DNA of 64,000 nucleotides, taken from contig JAGFBZ010000569.1 in the NCBI GenBank assembly GCA_018398805.1, positions 387,501 through 451,500 of the forward strand, read 5' to 3'. This document shows positions 42,930 through 56,200 of the stretch, piece by piece; the stretch's first letter is position 1, and every line of letters starts with the position of its first letter. The DNA is from Hirundichthys speculiger. Its lineage: Eukaryota > Chordata > Actinopteri > Beloniformes > Exocoetidae. A program made the translations under genes and the position numbers. The notes beneath the pieces were generated by a model. It was not told the origin of the DNA. It did not search any database and worked only from the letters and a program-made list of their open reading frames with translations.

Positions 42930-43500
42930 CCCACGCTCCAATCTTTTTTATTGATATATCATGATTTATTGTATCAAATGCTTTTTTAAGATCAATAAAG
43001 ACCCCTACTGCAAATTTCTTTTTTATCGATGGAGCTGGTAATTTCTTTTATTAATTCCAGGACTGCCACTCACTTCATCACTCTGCCAATGTTATTTTTA
43101 TTCTTGTCCAATAGTTTACTATAATATTCTTGTTTTGCTGTCCTTAAAATAGTAGTCAATTTATTTTTATAGGTTTTATATTTATTTTCAGCTACGTCAG
43201 TTCTATATTTTATGAATACTTTGTAGAGTGTGTTCTTTTTTTTTTTACAGGCATTTTGCAATCCCTTTGTGATCCATGGTGTATCTGAATATTTATTTAT
43301 TTTATTGTATTTCTTTATGGGACAGTTCTTATCATACAATAATTTGAAGGTATACAAAAAGGTTTCATATGCTTCATCAGTGTTATCTAGGTTAACTACT
43401 GACTCCCACTTCTGTTTAATCAGCTCTTCTTTAAATGCGTTAATAGTCTCCTCTGTCTGTTTTTTCTATTTATAGAGTTTGTAAACTAATTTTTGTAGAT
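42930..43500 (-). mobile_element. Non-LTR retrotransposon relic (endonuclease-RT region)
   Basis: On the minus strand 43357-43070 encodes PIKKYNKINKYSDTPWITKG and then AENKYKTYKNKLTTILRTAK, QEYYSKLLDKNKNNI. This is the linker between endonuclease and RT in fish LINEs. Further along, about 43020-42940 encodes KKFAVGVFIDLKKAFDTINH, the first conserved RT block. The segment between is deleted and frameshifted. It is a 5'- and 3'-truncated dead copy upstream of RIOK3. Confidence 0.8.
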
Positions 43501-43629
43501 GATTTATGTTTGTGGTGCAGAGGGGATTCCTCTGATCTTCCCCGCCTTATAATGTCAAAAAATTAATAAATGAGCTTTTTGCGGTTGTGTAAACATTTCA
43601 TTGACTATAAATGCTAATGTTATTTGACA

Positions 43630-43931
43630 TACTTCCGGTTGTACGGGCCCTTTAAGTAGTGACGCACTTCCTGTTGTCTCGGTACCGGGGGTTTCTCGTC
43701 TCTCTTCTACTCTACTCCTCGTTTGACCTTTAAAACCTTTAAAACTTTGGTAAAACATTCTCAAGTCGTCTATTTTACGTCAACGTGAACTGGAACAGGC
43801 GTGTCCCGTCTCGCAGCCTTTGTTGTCGTGTTTTGTTATCTTTGTTATCTCTAACTCCAGCGTTAGCTCTGCGGCTAGCTGACATTCACCCCCCCGAGGA
43901 AAAGAACCGATCAGTAATCGATACAGCAGTC
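43630..43931 (+). promoter_or_regulatory. RIOK3 promoter and 5'UTR region
   Basis: ACTTCCGGTT (43631-43640) and CACTTCCTG (about 43666-43674) are ETS/GABP-type sites commonly found in TATA-less housekeeping promoters. CpGs are frequent through the GGTACCGGGG segment. The start codon at 43932 lies in AGTCATGG, with purine at -3 and G at +4. The exact transcription start cannot be seen. Confidence 0.5.
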
Positions 43932-44178
43932 ATGGATCGAGCGGGAGTCTCAGCAGAAACACCAAAGGTGAGATGTGCGTCCGTGTGGTTTGTATTTACA
44001 GTATCTTGTCGTTTATTTGTAAGTTATTGAAGCTCCCGCTGACGTTAGCCGCTATGTAACTCGGTGACGCTCCTCTCGGAAAGAGTGTGACGTCATGACG
44101 TTTGGTAACCAATCGAGAGTTCAGGTCCATTTGTGGAACAAAAAAGCAGAAGTGGAACGAATGAACATAGTGTATATA

Positions 44179-44213
<35 letters not shown>

Positions 44214-47200
44214 ATATCTATATATATATATATTATATATATGTGTGCGTGTTTCTTTTGACAAAAGTATATTTCATTTCTAATAAGTTTCTATTGCGTT
44301 TTACAATATAATCATTATACCTGAACAAAGGTATAGCCTTTAATCTTATCAGAAACTTTTATCAGTATTGATTGGTATAACTTTTTATGTGTTTGATTGT
44401 GTTTATTTGGATGTTTTTTAGGCAAAAATGGCTGAAGTGCTTAAGATGACACAACCTTTATCATTTAATTTGGAGCCGCTGCGATCTGAAAATCAGATTT
44501 ACAGGTTTCTGTGACATCACAGATCCAGATAAGAGAATAATTATCCAGCCTCTCCTCCTTTATCTCCACCTCGCCTCATCGTGACGTAGTGGTTGTAAAT
44601 ACCTTCACAGATCCTACAAAAATTACTGCAATAGTTACAATTTTACAGCAAAAAAATATTTTTTAACCAAATGTGGCAAATATACAAAATGTTCAATTGA
44701 CAAAGTTAGAATTTGCTAAAAGGTTTTTCTAAATTTGATATTTTACAAAATAGAAAATAATTTTACATTAAAAATCCAAGATTTTGCTTAATTTCTGATT
44801 TTGTCAAATAGTCATGACATTACAATAAAAAGTGGTTTAGTATAAAAGGTCTCAACCTTGTAAAATTCACAATTTCACAAAAAAGGTATTTGTATAAAAA
44901 CAATTTTCAGTTTTTCCAAATTTGTAATTACACAAGAAAAATTTGTGATTATTTGACAAAATTGCAATTTTACAATGAAGTGTCTTAATTTTATTTTATT
45001 TTTTGCAAAACGTGCAAATTTTTGCCAAAACTTTTGCTTTAATTTTTACAAAAAGTTGCAATATTTCACAGCAAAAATGTTGTGATCTTCAGACTAAAAG
45101 TTACAATTTATGACAAGTTTTTTTTTTTAAACTAAAAGTTAAGTTTTCTAAATGTGTGATTTCGCAACTAAGTTTTGTGATTTTTAAGACAAAATGTTGT
45201 AATTACATGAAAATCAGAACTTACAATAAAAAGTTTTCATATTGGACACTTCATGACAAAAATATGCTTTTATTTGCAGCAAAAAGTCATGATTTAATAT
45301 TTGTTTTGATATTTGGATATTTATTTATTTAAATAGAAGTACTTCATCCTCTTTTTTTTTTTTCCTTTTAAGAGACAAAAAAAAAAGAGGGAGTTTTGTT
45401 TTGTTTGTGGTGCATGGGGGGTGTGAGGTAATGGGAGGAGGCTTTGCGACTTTGGGGTGTGTGACGGCTTTTATTTTGTTTTAATGTTTTAATTTTTTTT
45501 TTTTTTTTAATGAAAAGCACTTTGTGTTGCCTGAGGGCATGAAAATCGCTCTATAAATAAAGTTTGATTTGATTTGATTTTGATTTGATAATATGAGGTT
45601 CATTATTTTACAGCAAAAACTTCAGTTTTGGACAAAAAGTTGCACTTTGATGACAAAGGTGTAATTTCTGTCAAAAAGTTGTGGTTTTGCTAATTTTCCA
45701 ATTCCAAGAATGTTACAGAAAGTGGACAAGATTTTGTGAAATTCCTGATTTTACGACAGAAAATAGATTTTAATCTAAAAAAAAAGTCAGTTTTTACCAG
45801 AATTCTTATTCTACAACAAACAAACTCGTCGGCTCTGCTGAAACACTGGTGCCAGGCTCCGCCCACTGGTGCCAGACTCCGCCCCCTGAAACCAGCTGCT
45901 GTGATCAGAGGCGTAACTCTCCACAGAGATACGATACGAGATAAACCTCCAGAAAATGTTTGATAAATGGTTTTAAAATGTGTTTTGTCAACGTTGCAGA
46001 GCCCGTGGGGGTCGGCGGCCCCGGCGGCGCCGGCCTGCTCCCTGACCGAGGTGATGAGCGAACAGCTGGCCCGACAGCTGGATGAGGAGAACAGCGTCTT
46101 CCCTGCTCTGTCAGAGTGAGTCCATCAACCTCTGAGACTTCGTTACATTGGTTCATATCTGGGACGTCATTTCTTCTTTTTCACCCCCCCCCAGTCCTGG
46201 CGCTGACCTGCTGCTGGCGGAGGACGCCCCCGACACCACCAGCGACCTGATGCTCGCCCAGATGCTGCAGATGCAGTTTGACCGCGAGTTTGACAACCAG
46301 CTCCGGCGGGAGGAGAAGAAGTTCAACGGAGACAGCAAAGGTGGATCCCCAACCGTTTCGGTTGATGTTCTTCTGGTGCTCCTCTAGGTTGTGGAGTTCC
46401 TCAAGGCTCCATTTTGGGCCCCTCGTTGTTTTCACATCAGTTAATATTCATTGATGCGTTTGAAGAATCTTTTATTCAACAAAGTATAAAAGAGAAAAAA
46501 ATGGTTGGTCTCTAACTGCTTTATTTATGTTTATTTAAATCAAGCTAGATGTGTGAACCTTCAGATGGTGCTCTAGCCCCTCCCCCTTTGCCCTCTGACG
46601 AGTGTCCTTCAAAGAGCCGTTATTTTTACAACAAAATTGTTACTATCAAAATAAGCAAATCTACTGAAGTTACAATTCTTACAACGAAAAGATGGGAATT
46701 TTTATTTCTTTGTCAAAGTTAGTTTTGTGAATTTTGTAGTTTTTATGACAAAGTTATGATTTAATGTCAAAGTTGTGAACTGAGTCTTAAAAGATGCGAT
46801 TTTACTGCAAAATGATGCAATTATATGACAAAAGCTTATTACAACAAAAATTCTCAGTTTTTAACAACAAAATTTATCTTGATTAAAAAAAAGGGTGAAT
46901 TGTGTGCATTGGCTGAGCATTAAAGCTACGCTATGTAGTAATGCCACTTCTGAAAGTGGCAAAGCTCTCGTAAGTAATACTTGTGCTCCTCCAGAAACGT
47001 TGTGATATTTATTTTTGTTTTTTATGCTTCTGTTCAGTTTCCATCTCCTTTGAGAACTATCGTATGGTCCATCCTTACGAGGACAGCGACAGCTCCGAGG
47101 ACGAGGTTGATTGGCAGGACACGAGACATGACCCGTACAGAGCCGGTAACGATCCAGCGGACAGAACAGAAACCGCCGGGCCACGCTGGTGCTGGGCGTC

Positions 47201-50200
47201 TGCTCGGTTTTAGACGTGGACAGTAACTGAAGCATACCTGTAAAACTGCTGCAAAGCCTTCACACCTGTCTTTGTGTTTGTGATTCAGAGAAGCCTCAGA
47301 CCACGCCCAGAAAAAGGGCTTCACGGGGAAAGGAAAGAACATCACCACCAAACATGACGAGGTGACCTGCGGCCGCAAGAACACAGCTCGCATGGACAAC
47401 GTAAGACCATCTGGCTTTTACTTAACTTAAAACATCTCCTTACTCGGTACCATCCGCCGGTACTGGATCCTGAAACTCGGTCTGATCCAGAGGAACCAGA
47501 CTGAAATCCTGTTCATACGGGACGAGTGCTGCCTGAGGACCTGCGGCCAATCAGTTCTACCTGACGACCTGCGGTCATTCAGTTCTGTCTGGGGACCTGC
47601 GGTCATTCAGGTGTACCTGAGGACCTGCGGTCAATCAGTTCTGCCTGAGGACCTGCGGTCAATCGGTTCTACCTGAGGACCTGCGGTCAATCGGTTCTAC
47701 CTGAGGACCTGCGGTCAATCAGTTCTGTCTGGGGACCTGCGGTCATTCAGGTCTACCTGAGGACCTGCGGTCAATCAGTTCTGCCTGAGGACCTGCGGTC
47801 AATCGGTTCTACCTGAGGACCTGCGGTCAATCGGTTCTACCTGAGGACCTGCGGTCAATCAGTTCTGTCTGGGGACCTGCGGTCATTCAGGTCTACCTGA
47901 GGACCTGCGGTCATTCAGGTCTACCTGAGGACCTGCGGTCAATCAGTTCTGTCTGGGGACCTGCGGTCATTCAGTTCTGTCTGGGGACCTGCGGTCAATC
48001 AGTTCTGTCTGGGGACCTGCGGCCAATCGGTTCTGCCTGAGGACCTGCGGCCAATCAGTTCTGGCTGGGGACCTGCGGTCAATCGGTTCTGCCTGAGGAC
48101 CTGCGGTCATTCAGTTCTACCTAGGGACCTGCGGTCAATCGGTTCTGCCTGAGGACCTGCGGCCAATCGGTTCTACCTGAGGACCTGCGGTCAATCGGTT
48201 CTGTCTGGGGACCTGCGGTCAATCGGTTCTGTCTGGGGACCTGCGGTCATTCAGGTCTACCTGAGGACCTGCGGTCAATCAGTTCTACCTGACGACCTGC
48301 GGTCAATCGGTTCTGGCTGAGGACCTGCGGTCAATCGGTTCTGCCTGAGGACCTGCGGTCATTCGGTTCTGCCTGAGGACCTGCGGCCAATCGGTTCTGC
48401 CTGAGGACCTGCGGCCAATCGGTTCTGCCTGAGGACCTGCGGCCAATCGGTTCTGCCTGAGGACCTGCGGTCAATCGGTTCTGCCTGAGGACCTGCGGTC
48501 AATCGGTTCTGCCTGAGGACCTGCGGCCAATCGGTTCTGCCTGAGGACCTGCGGTCAATCGGTTCTGCCTGAGGACCTGCGGCCAATCGGTTCTGCCTGG
48601 GGACCTGCGGCCAATCGGTTCTGCCTGGGGACCTGCGGCCAATCGGTTCTGCCTGGGGACCTGCGGTCAATCGGTTCTGCCTGGGGACCTGCGGTCAATC
48701 GGTTCTGCCTGAGGACCTGCGGTCAATCGGTTCTGCCTGGGGACCTGCGGTCAATCGGTTCTGCCTGAGGACCTGCGGTCAATCGGTTTTGCCTGAGGAC
48801 TTGACTGACTAAGAATTTGGGATTTTTGAGGAAAAAGTTGCAATTATACAGAAAAGCATTGACATAAATTTAATGCTAAATTTTAAGTTTCTGTGACATT
48901 TGTAAAAATTACAGATGCTCAATGTTCATCAGTTCCAAACTTAAGATCTGCTGTCTTTTCTTCGTTGCCACGTCTGACTTTGGGTCAAAACGTTGACAAT
49001 ATTGCAATTTATTCCCTAAATGTTTTTTTTTTCTTTGTAAAATGGTGAATTTCAAAATATTATAACTTTTGGTCATAAACAAAAGAATATAATTGTCATC
49101 AAATCTAAAATTTCACAAAAACTGACTTTCTGTTATAAAACTTATTTTTTTTGTCCTAAAATCACAAATTCTTCAAAAAATTGCAAAGTTGGTGAAAATT
49201 GTGACTTTTGGTTGTAAAATTGCAAATTTTTCAAGGTTACGACTTTTTGTTCAGAAACTGAGTGTTTGTCAGGAATTCTATAGAATCTTTTTTGTTGTTA
49301 AATGTCAAATTATTTGATGAATTACGACTGTCGATAAATTATACATTTGTAAAATTGAAACTTTTTGTCCAAAATTTTTTTAGAAAAACATTGACTTTTT
49401 CACCAAATTTGCAGCTTTTGGTAATAAAATTACAACTTTTTGGAAGTTGCATGTCTTTTTTAATGTTGTTGTAGTTTTTTTTCTTGTAGAAATTGTTTTT
49501 AAAATGTAAAACAGAAACATTTTTTTAAAAAAATTCGAATCCGCGAGAATAACACTGTTCTGTTTGTTGTTTCGTCCCGCTCCAGTTCGCTCCAGAGGTC
49601 CACGTCGGCGACGGTTTAGGGATGGACCTGAAGTTGTCCAACCAGGTGTTCAACTCTCTGAAGCAGCACTGCTACAGCGAGCAGCGGCGCAGCGCCAGGC
49701 TGCACGAGAAGAAGGAGCACTCCACCGCCGTACGTAGACGGTGACGCGCAAATGTTTTTATCGATGTGGAGCCGCCGCAGGAACTCTGCCGTCTCTCCTC
49801 AGGAACAAGCGGTGGACCCTCGCACTCGTCTTGCTGATGTATAAGATGGTGAACGCCGGCGTGCTGGAAAACATCAACGGCTGCATCAGCACCGGGAAGG
49901 AGTCTGTGGTGTTCCACGCCGACGGAGGGAGGTGAGCAGATTGGGTTGAGCATTTGGCCTTCGACCAGGGACGAAGCTTCCCAAAGCAGGTGGAATCATG
50001 TCGTAACTCTACCTTCAAGTCGTCCCTTCCTTGTTGAGCCAATGTGGTCTGCTGCTATCAGCTACCTTATGGTTGGTCTCCGAGGACGCGAGGCCTCCCA
50101 TGAGTGTCTGAGCCTCGTGGTTGAGACAACGGTCCCCGTGGACCTCCACTAGTCCTCGTTTCAACCTCGGTATTGGTCAAAATGCTTCAATACCACAGGA

Positions 50201-53200
50201 GTATTAAAAAATTCCATGTGTTTTGGCCCCTAATTTCGATACCAGAAGCAACACCACCACCACCACCGCTCCACTGTTGAGTGTCTCTCCAGTAGTGAGT
50301 TGTTGCCTCACTGGACCGCTGCTTTGTGGAGGTTGTGATCCAGATATCTGGCTCTGTGCTGGTGGACCTTCTGGTTCTGTGAGTAGCTGCTTAGTAAATA
50401 TAAACAGCAGGAAAGGAAACCCAGTCCTGAACCAGTGCCCGGTGGAGTCAGTGGAGTCCTGGGTCCGTCCAGTGCCCCGGTGGGGTCCTGGGTCCGTCCA
50501 GTGCCCCGGTGGAGTCCTGGGTCCGTCCAGTGCCCCGGTGGAGTCCTGGGTCCGTCCAGTGCCCGGTGGAGTCAGTGGAGTCCTGGGTCCGTCCAGAGCC
50601 CGGTGGAGTCCTGGGTCCGTCCAGTGCCCGGTGGGTCCTGGGTCCGTCCAGTGCCCCGGTGGAGTCCTGGGTCCGTCCAGTGCCCCGGTGGAGTCCTGGG
50701 TCCGTCCAGTGCCTGGTGGAGTCAGTGGAGTCCTGGGTCCGTCCAGAGCCCGGTGGAGTCCTGGGTCCGTCCAGTGCCCGGTGGGGTCCTGGGTCCGTCC
50801 AGTGCCCGGTGGAGTCCTGGGTCCGTCCAGTGCCCCGGTGGAGTCCTGGGTCCGTCCAGTGCCCCGGTGGAGTCCTGGGTCCGTCCAGTGCCCCGGTGGA
50901 GTCCTGGGTCCGTCCAGTGCCCGGTGGAGTCCGGGTCCGGGGAGTCCTGTCCGGTCCGTCCAGTCCTGGGTCCGTCCAGTGCCCGGTGGAGTCCTGGGTC
51001 CGTCCAGTGCCCGGTGGAGTCCTGGGTCCGTCCAGTGCCCCGTGGAGTCCTGGGTCCGTCCTGGGTCCGTCCAGTGCCCCGGTGGAGTCCTGGGTCCGTC
51101 CAGTGCCCCGGTGGAGTCCTGGGTCCGTCCAGTGCCCCGGTGGAGTCCTGGGTCCGTCCAGTGCCCCGGTGGAGTCCTGGGTCCGTCCAGTGCCCCGGTG
51201 GAGTCCTGATTCACCAGGATGGCACCTTTAGACATTTAAAGACTTCAGGAACAAGATCCTTGTGTGCAAGACGAGCTCTGAAGTAGATTTGTGTTTTTGG
51301 GAAGTAATTAGTCGAGTCATTTCCTATGATAGACTTGTGTTTTACCGTCTCTGGTCGAGGAGTTGAAGGTCAGGAACCGTCCCCAGATGTCTGATGTCCA
51401 CACCTCCACCTGTGTTTCAGCCTGGAGGAGCAGCCGGTCCCGGAGGAAGTGGTGCTGAAGGTGTTCAAAACGACGCTGAACGAGTTCAAGAACCGGGACC
51501 GCTACATCAAAGACGACTACCGCTTCAAGGATCGCTTCAGCAAGCTGAACCCGCGGAAGGTCATCAGGCTGTGGGCCGAGAAGGAGATGCACAACCTGAC
51601 CAGGTAAGTAAAACCACCACGCTGGCACAGCAGGGTCCAAAACACAGGTGGAACCGATGTCATGGGGGGACAATGATGGGGGGATGTTCACATGTAACGA
51701 CTGAGGGTTAAGGTAACAGGAAACTGCTGAGAGATTTACCCAGAGGAACCGGAGGACTCTGGGTCCGGCAGATGGGCCATGAAACCGTGTCGTGTGGAAC
51801 CGTCCAGATGTCCTCTTCTTGTGTCTGTCCTCAGGATGAAGAAGGCAGAGATTCCCTGTCCAGAGGTGGTCCTCCTGAAGAAACACATCCTGGTGATGTC
51901 GTTCATCGGTAAAGACCACGTCCCTGCTCCCAAACTCAAAGACGCCATGTTGAGCTCGGAGGACATGAAGAGCGCCTGGGACCAGGTCCTTCAGGTACGT
52001 CCAGCAGACACCTGGGACGGTTCTGGTTGATCTGGTTCAGGGGATTCAGGGTACCAGGTCTGCAGTTGTTAGTCACCATCCCTGACCAAGACAACCAGCC
52101 TGGATGTTAATTAAATCCTGGTTTCTATTTGTGGAAGTTCTGATCGTGTTCTGATCGTTACGATAGGCCTGGGACGATAACAAATTTTGCTGGACGATAT
52201 ATTGTCCCACAAATTATTGACGATAAACGATATTATTGTCGACATTGTCGAGACCAAAATAAGCACTTATGTAATGTTAATATATCATAATAATGCAAGT
52301 ACACCCTTTCAAATGTAATAATTAAACTTTTATTTGACATTGGAGAACTTTTAAATATGCAAAACAAATAAAATTGTCTGTAGTGATGCAGGCCAGTTTG
52401 TTCTCATCCAGTCCCCAGTCTGCTAAAGCTGCCTTAAGGTTTTCTTCCAGGGTGTCAGCAGTGTGATTTTCAGGGACATATCTGGTCTCTAAACATTTGG
52501 AGTGCAGGGTCCAGTCTTCAGTGATGTAATGTATGGTCAGGCTCATGTAGGGGGTCATGTTGGAACTGGACCACATATCTGTAGTGGCGGAGTAAAATTT
52601 AATGTCCTTTAATTCATTTAATATGAGATCCTTCACTCTGTTGTAGAGCTCAGGAAATGCCGTTTGTGACACATACTTCCTGGATGGTAGTTCGTATTGC
52701 CGGTCAAAAGTTTGTAGCATGTCCCGAAATGCTGGCTTTTCAACTGTGTTAAATGGCTGCATTTCCTTGGCAATATAGCGAACTACGCTCTCCGTTAGCG
52801 CACACCATTTTGCACTGTTCCGACTGTATTTGCTTTGACGATGAAATGCTTCGGTAATGGTCGACTGTCGGGCCGACGTCTCTGCATCCCGGGGTGCAGT
52901 TTTTTTGCCCAGCTGGGCAAATTCGACCGGGTGATTAAGTTTGAGATGCGCGTGTAAGTTGGTCGTGTTGCTTTTTTTTTGTTGCAACTACTTTTAAACA
53001 AAGCCGGCATACAGGCGCGTCTGCGTTAATGGCCCCACCTTGCTCATTCGGTTTGAAACCGAAAAAATCCCACACCGGAGCTGTGGCATTCGTCTTTCCA
53101 ATTAGGTCTGCCATACTCCTCACTTGTTATAGTGCCTGTGTGTTGTTGTTGTTGTAGAGCGTGTGTGTTTGCGGCTCCGCCTCCCCCCACAGATACAAAG

Positions 53201-56200
53201 AGTCTGAATGATTGACAAGATGGTTCACTCCGTTCATTTTTTTCCGCTAAGGAACAAACGCGCCCAGGTGCTAAGACCGATGCACAGAGTGAACCCTCTT
53301 GTCATCCAGTGTGTTTGGAGGCCGGAGACGAAGAAAACAAATATGCGTGCATATGGCCATTTATCGAGGCCGGAAAAATTATCGAGTCCATTTTCATTTA
53401 TCGTGCGATTTATTGATTTATTGATTATCGTCCCAGGCCTACATTACGATAACGAACCAGCAGAGTTGGGCTCGTTAGGGAACTATATATTCTGCAGGTT
53501 ACTTTTTGTTCCATTAAATAAAACTGGTGATTGAACCGTTTACCTCTTTAAATCTGAAATGTCCGAAATGTTGCCTCTTCGTCCTGAGTGACGCCTCATC
53601 CTCCTCATGGTCAGAGCCATCGGGGCGGCTCAAGCCCCGCCCACTTTGACCTCTGACCTGACAGGTGTCCTTCCAGAACCACCGTTGAGCAAACGGGATT
53701 TGATGTCAAAAATGAGGAATTTTATACCAAATATTTGATTTTAGGACATAAAACTGCATTTTTTTTTTTTTAACAAAGTCGTAAATTTGTCAGAAAAGTC
53801 GCCATTTTGCAAAATTCATGATTTTATGACAAAATGTGACGAAAGAACAGAAATAGTCCAGGTCCCGGACCGATCCAGGTCCAGGTCCCAGACCGGTCGG
53901 GACCACCTGGACCAGTATAGGTGTATACCAGGCATTAATTAGCAGCTCGTTTCAGTCACCTGTGTCTGTTCTGAACCTGGATGGTCCGGGTCCAGACCGG
54001 GTCCAGACCGGGTCCAGACCAGGTTCAGACCGGGTCCAGACCGGGTCCAGGCCGGGTCCAGACCGGGTCCAGGCCGGGTCCAGACCGGGTCCAGACCGGG
54101 TCCAGACCGGGTCCAGACCGTCTTGACGTGGTGTCCTCTTGGTGTTTGCAGCTGATGCAGAAGTTGTACCAGGACTGTTTCCTGGTCCACGCTGACCTCA
54201 GCGAATACAACATGCTGTGGCATGATGGGAAGGTGAGTCTTTGATGTCTCTGTCTGTCCTCTTCTGTCTCTTTGTGGTCATCATGTCCTCCTGTCGTCCT
54301 GCTGATGTCTCGTCTTCTGTCTCTTTGTGGTCATCATGTCTTCCTGTCCTGCTAATGTCTCGTCTTCCGTCTCTTTGTGGTCACCATGTCTTCCTGTCGT
54401 CCTGCTGATGTCTCGTCTTCTGTCTTTTTGTGGTCATCATGTCTTCCTGTCGTCCTGCTGATGTCTCGTCTTCTGTCTCTTTGTGGTCACCATGTCTTCC
54501 TGTCGTCCTGCTGATGTCTCGTCTTCTGTCTCTTTGTGGTCATCATGTCTTCCTGTCGTCCTGCTGATGTCTCGTCTTCTGTCTTTTTGTGGTCATCATG
54601 TCTTCCTGTCGTCCTGCTGATGTCTCGTCTTCTGTCTCTTTGTGGTCACCATGTCTTCCTGTCGTCCTGCTGATGTCTCGTCTTCTGTCTCTTTGTGGTC
54701 ACCATGTCTTCCTGTCGTCCTGCTGATGTCTCGTCTTCTGTCTCTTTGTGGTCACCATGTCTTCTTGTCGTCCTGCTGATGTCTCGTCTTCTGTCTCTTT
54801 GTGGTCACCATGTCTCCCTGTCGTCCTGCTGATGTCTCGTCTTCTGTCTCTTTGTGGTCATCATGTCTTCCTGTCGTCCTGCTGATGTCTCGTCTTCTGT
54901 CTCTTTGTGGTCATCACGTCTTCCTGTCGTCCTGCTGATGTCTCGTCTTCTGTCTCTTTGTGGTCACCATGTCTTCCTGTCGTCCTGCTGATGTCTCGTC
55001 TTCTGTCTCTTTGTGGTCATCATGTCTTCCTGTCGTCCTGCTGATGTCTCGTCTTCTGTCTTTTGTGGTCATCATGTCTTCCTGTCGTCCTGCTGATGTC
55101 TCGTCTTCTGTCTCTTTGTGGTCACCATGTCTTCCTGTCGTCCTGCTGATGTCTCGTCTTCTGTCTCTTTGTGGTCACCATGTCTTCCTGTCGTCCTGAT
55201 GTCTCGTCTTCTGTCTCTTTTTGTGGTCATCATGTCTTCCTGTCCTGCTGATGTCTCGTCTTCTGTCTCTTTGTGGTCACCATGTCTTCCTGTCGTCCTG
55301 CTGATGTCTCGTCTTCTGTCTCTTTGTGGTCACCATGTCTTCCTGTCGTCCTGCTGATGTCTCGTCTTCTGTCTCTTTGTGGTCACCATGTCTTCCTGTC
55401 GTCCTGCTGATGTCTCGTCTTCTGTCTCTTGTGGTCATCATGTTCTCCTGTCGTCCTGCTGATGTCTCGTCTTCTGTCTCTTTGTGGTCATCATGTCTTC
55501 CTGTCGTCCTGCTGATGTCTCGTCTTCTGTCTCTTTGTGGTCATCACGTCTTCCTGTCGTCCTGCTGATGTCTCGTCTTCTGTCTCTTTGTGGTCACCAT
55601 GTCTTCCTGTCGTCCTGCTGATGTCTCGTCTTCTGTCTCTTTGTGGTCACCATGTCTTCCTGTCGTCCTGCTGATGTCTCGTCTTCTGTCTCTTTGTGGT
55701 CATCATGTCTTCCTGTCGTCCTGCTGATGTCTCGTCTTCTGTCTCTTTGTGGTCATCATGTCTTCCTGTCGTCCTGCTGATGTCTCGTCTTCTGTCTCTT
55801 TGTGGTCATCATGTCTTCCTGTCGTCCTCCTGATGTCTCGTCTTCTGTCTCTTTGTGGTCACCATGTCTTCCTGTCGTCCTGCTGATGTCTCGTCTTTTG
55901 TCTCTTTGTGGTCATCATGTCTTCCTGTCCTCCTGATGTCTCGTCTTCTGTCTCTTTGTGGTCATCATGTCTTCCTGTCCTGCTGATGTCTCGTCTTCTG
56001 TCTCTTTGTGGTCATCATGTCTTCCTGTCGTCCTGCTGATGTCTCCTCTTCCGTCTCTTTGTGGTCATTATGTCTTCCTGTCGTCCTGCTGATGTCTCGT
56101 CTTCTGTCTCTTTGTGGTCATCATGTCCTCCTGTCGTCCTGCTGATGTCTCGTCTTCTGTCTCTTTGTGGTCATCATGTCCTCCTGTCGTCCTGCTGATG

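Noticed and set aside
47289..47400. A second RIOK3 frameshift in the exon encoding KKGFTGKG
   Set aside because: The frame is restored by using the second AG of the CAGAG tandem acceptor, so no indel is needed.
50204..51235. Open frames over 240 residues on both strands
   Set aside because: Stop-free 29-bp array; simultaneous opening of several frames on both strands shows it is not coding.
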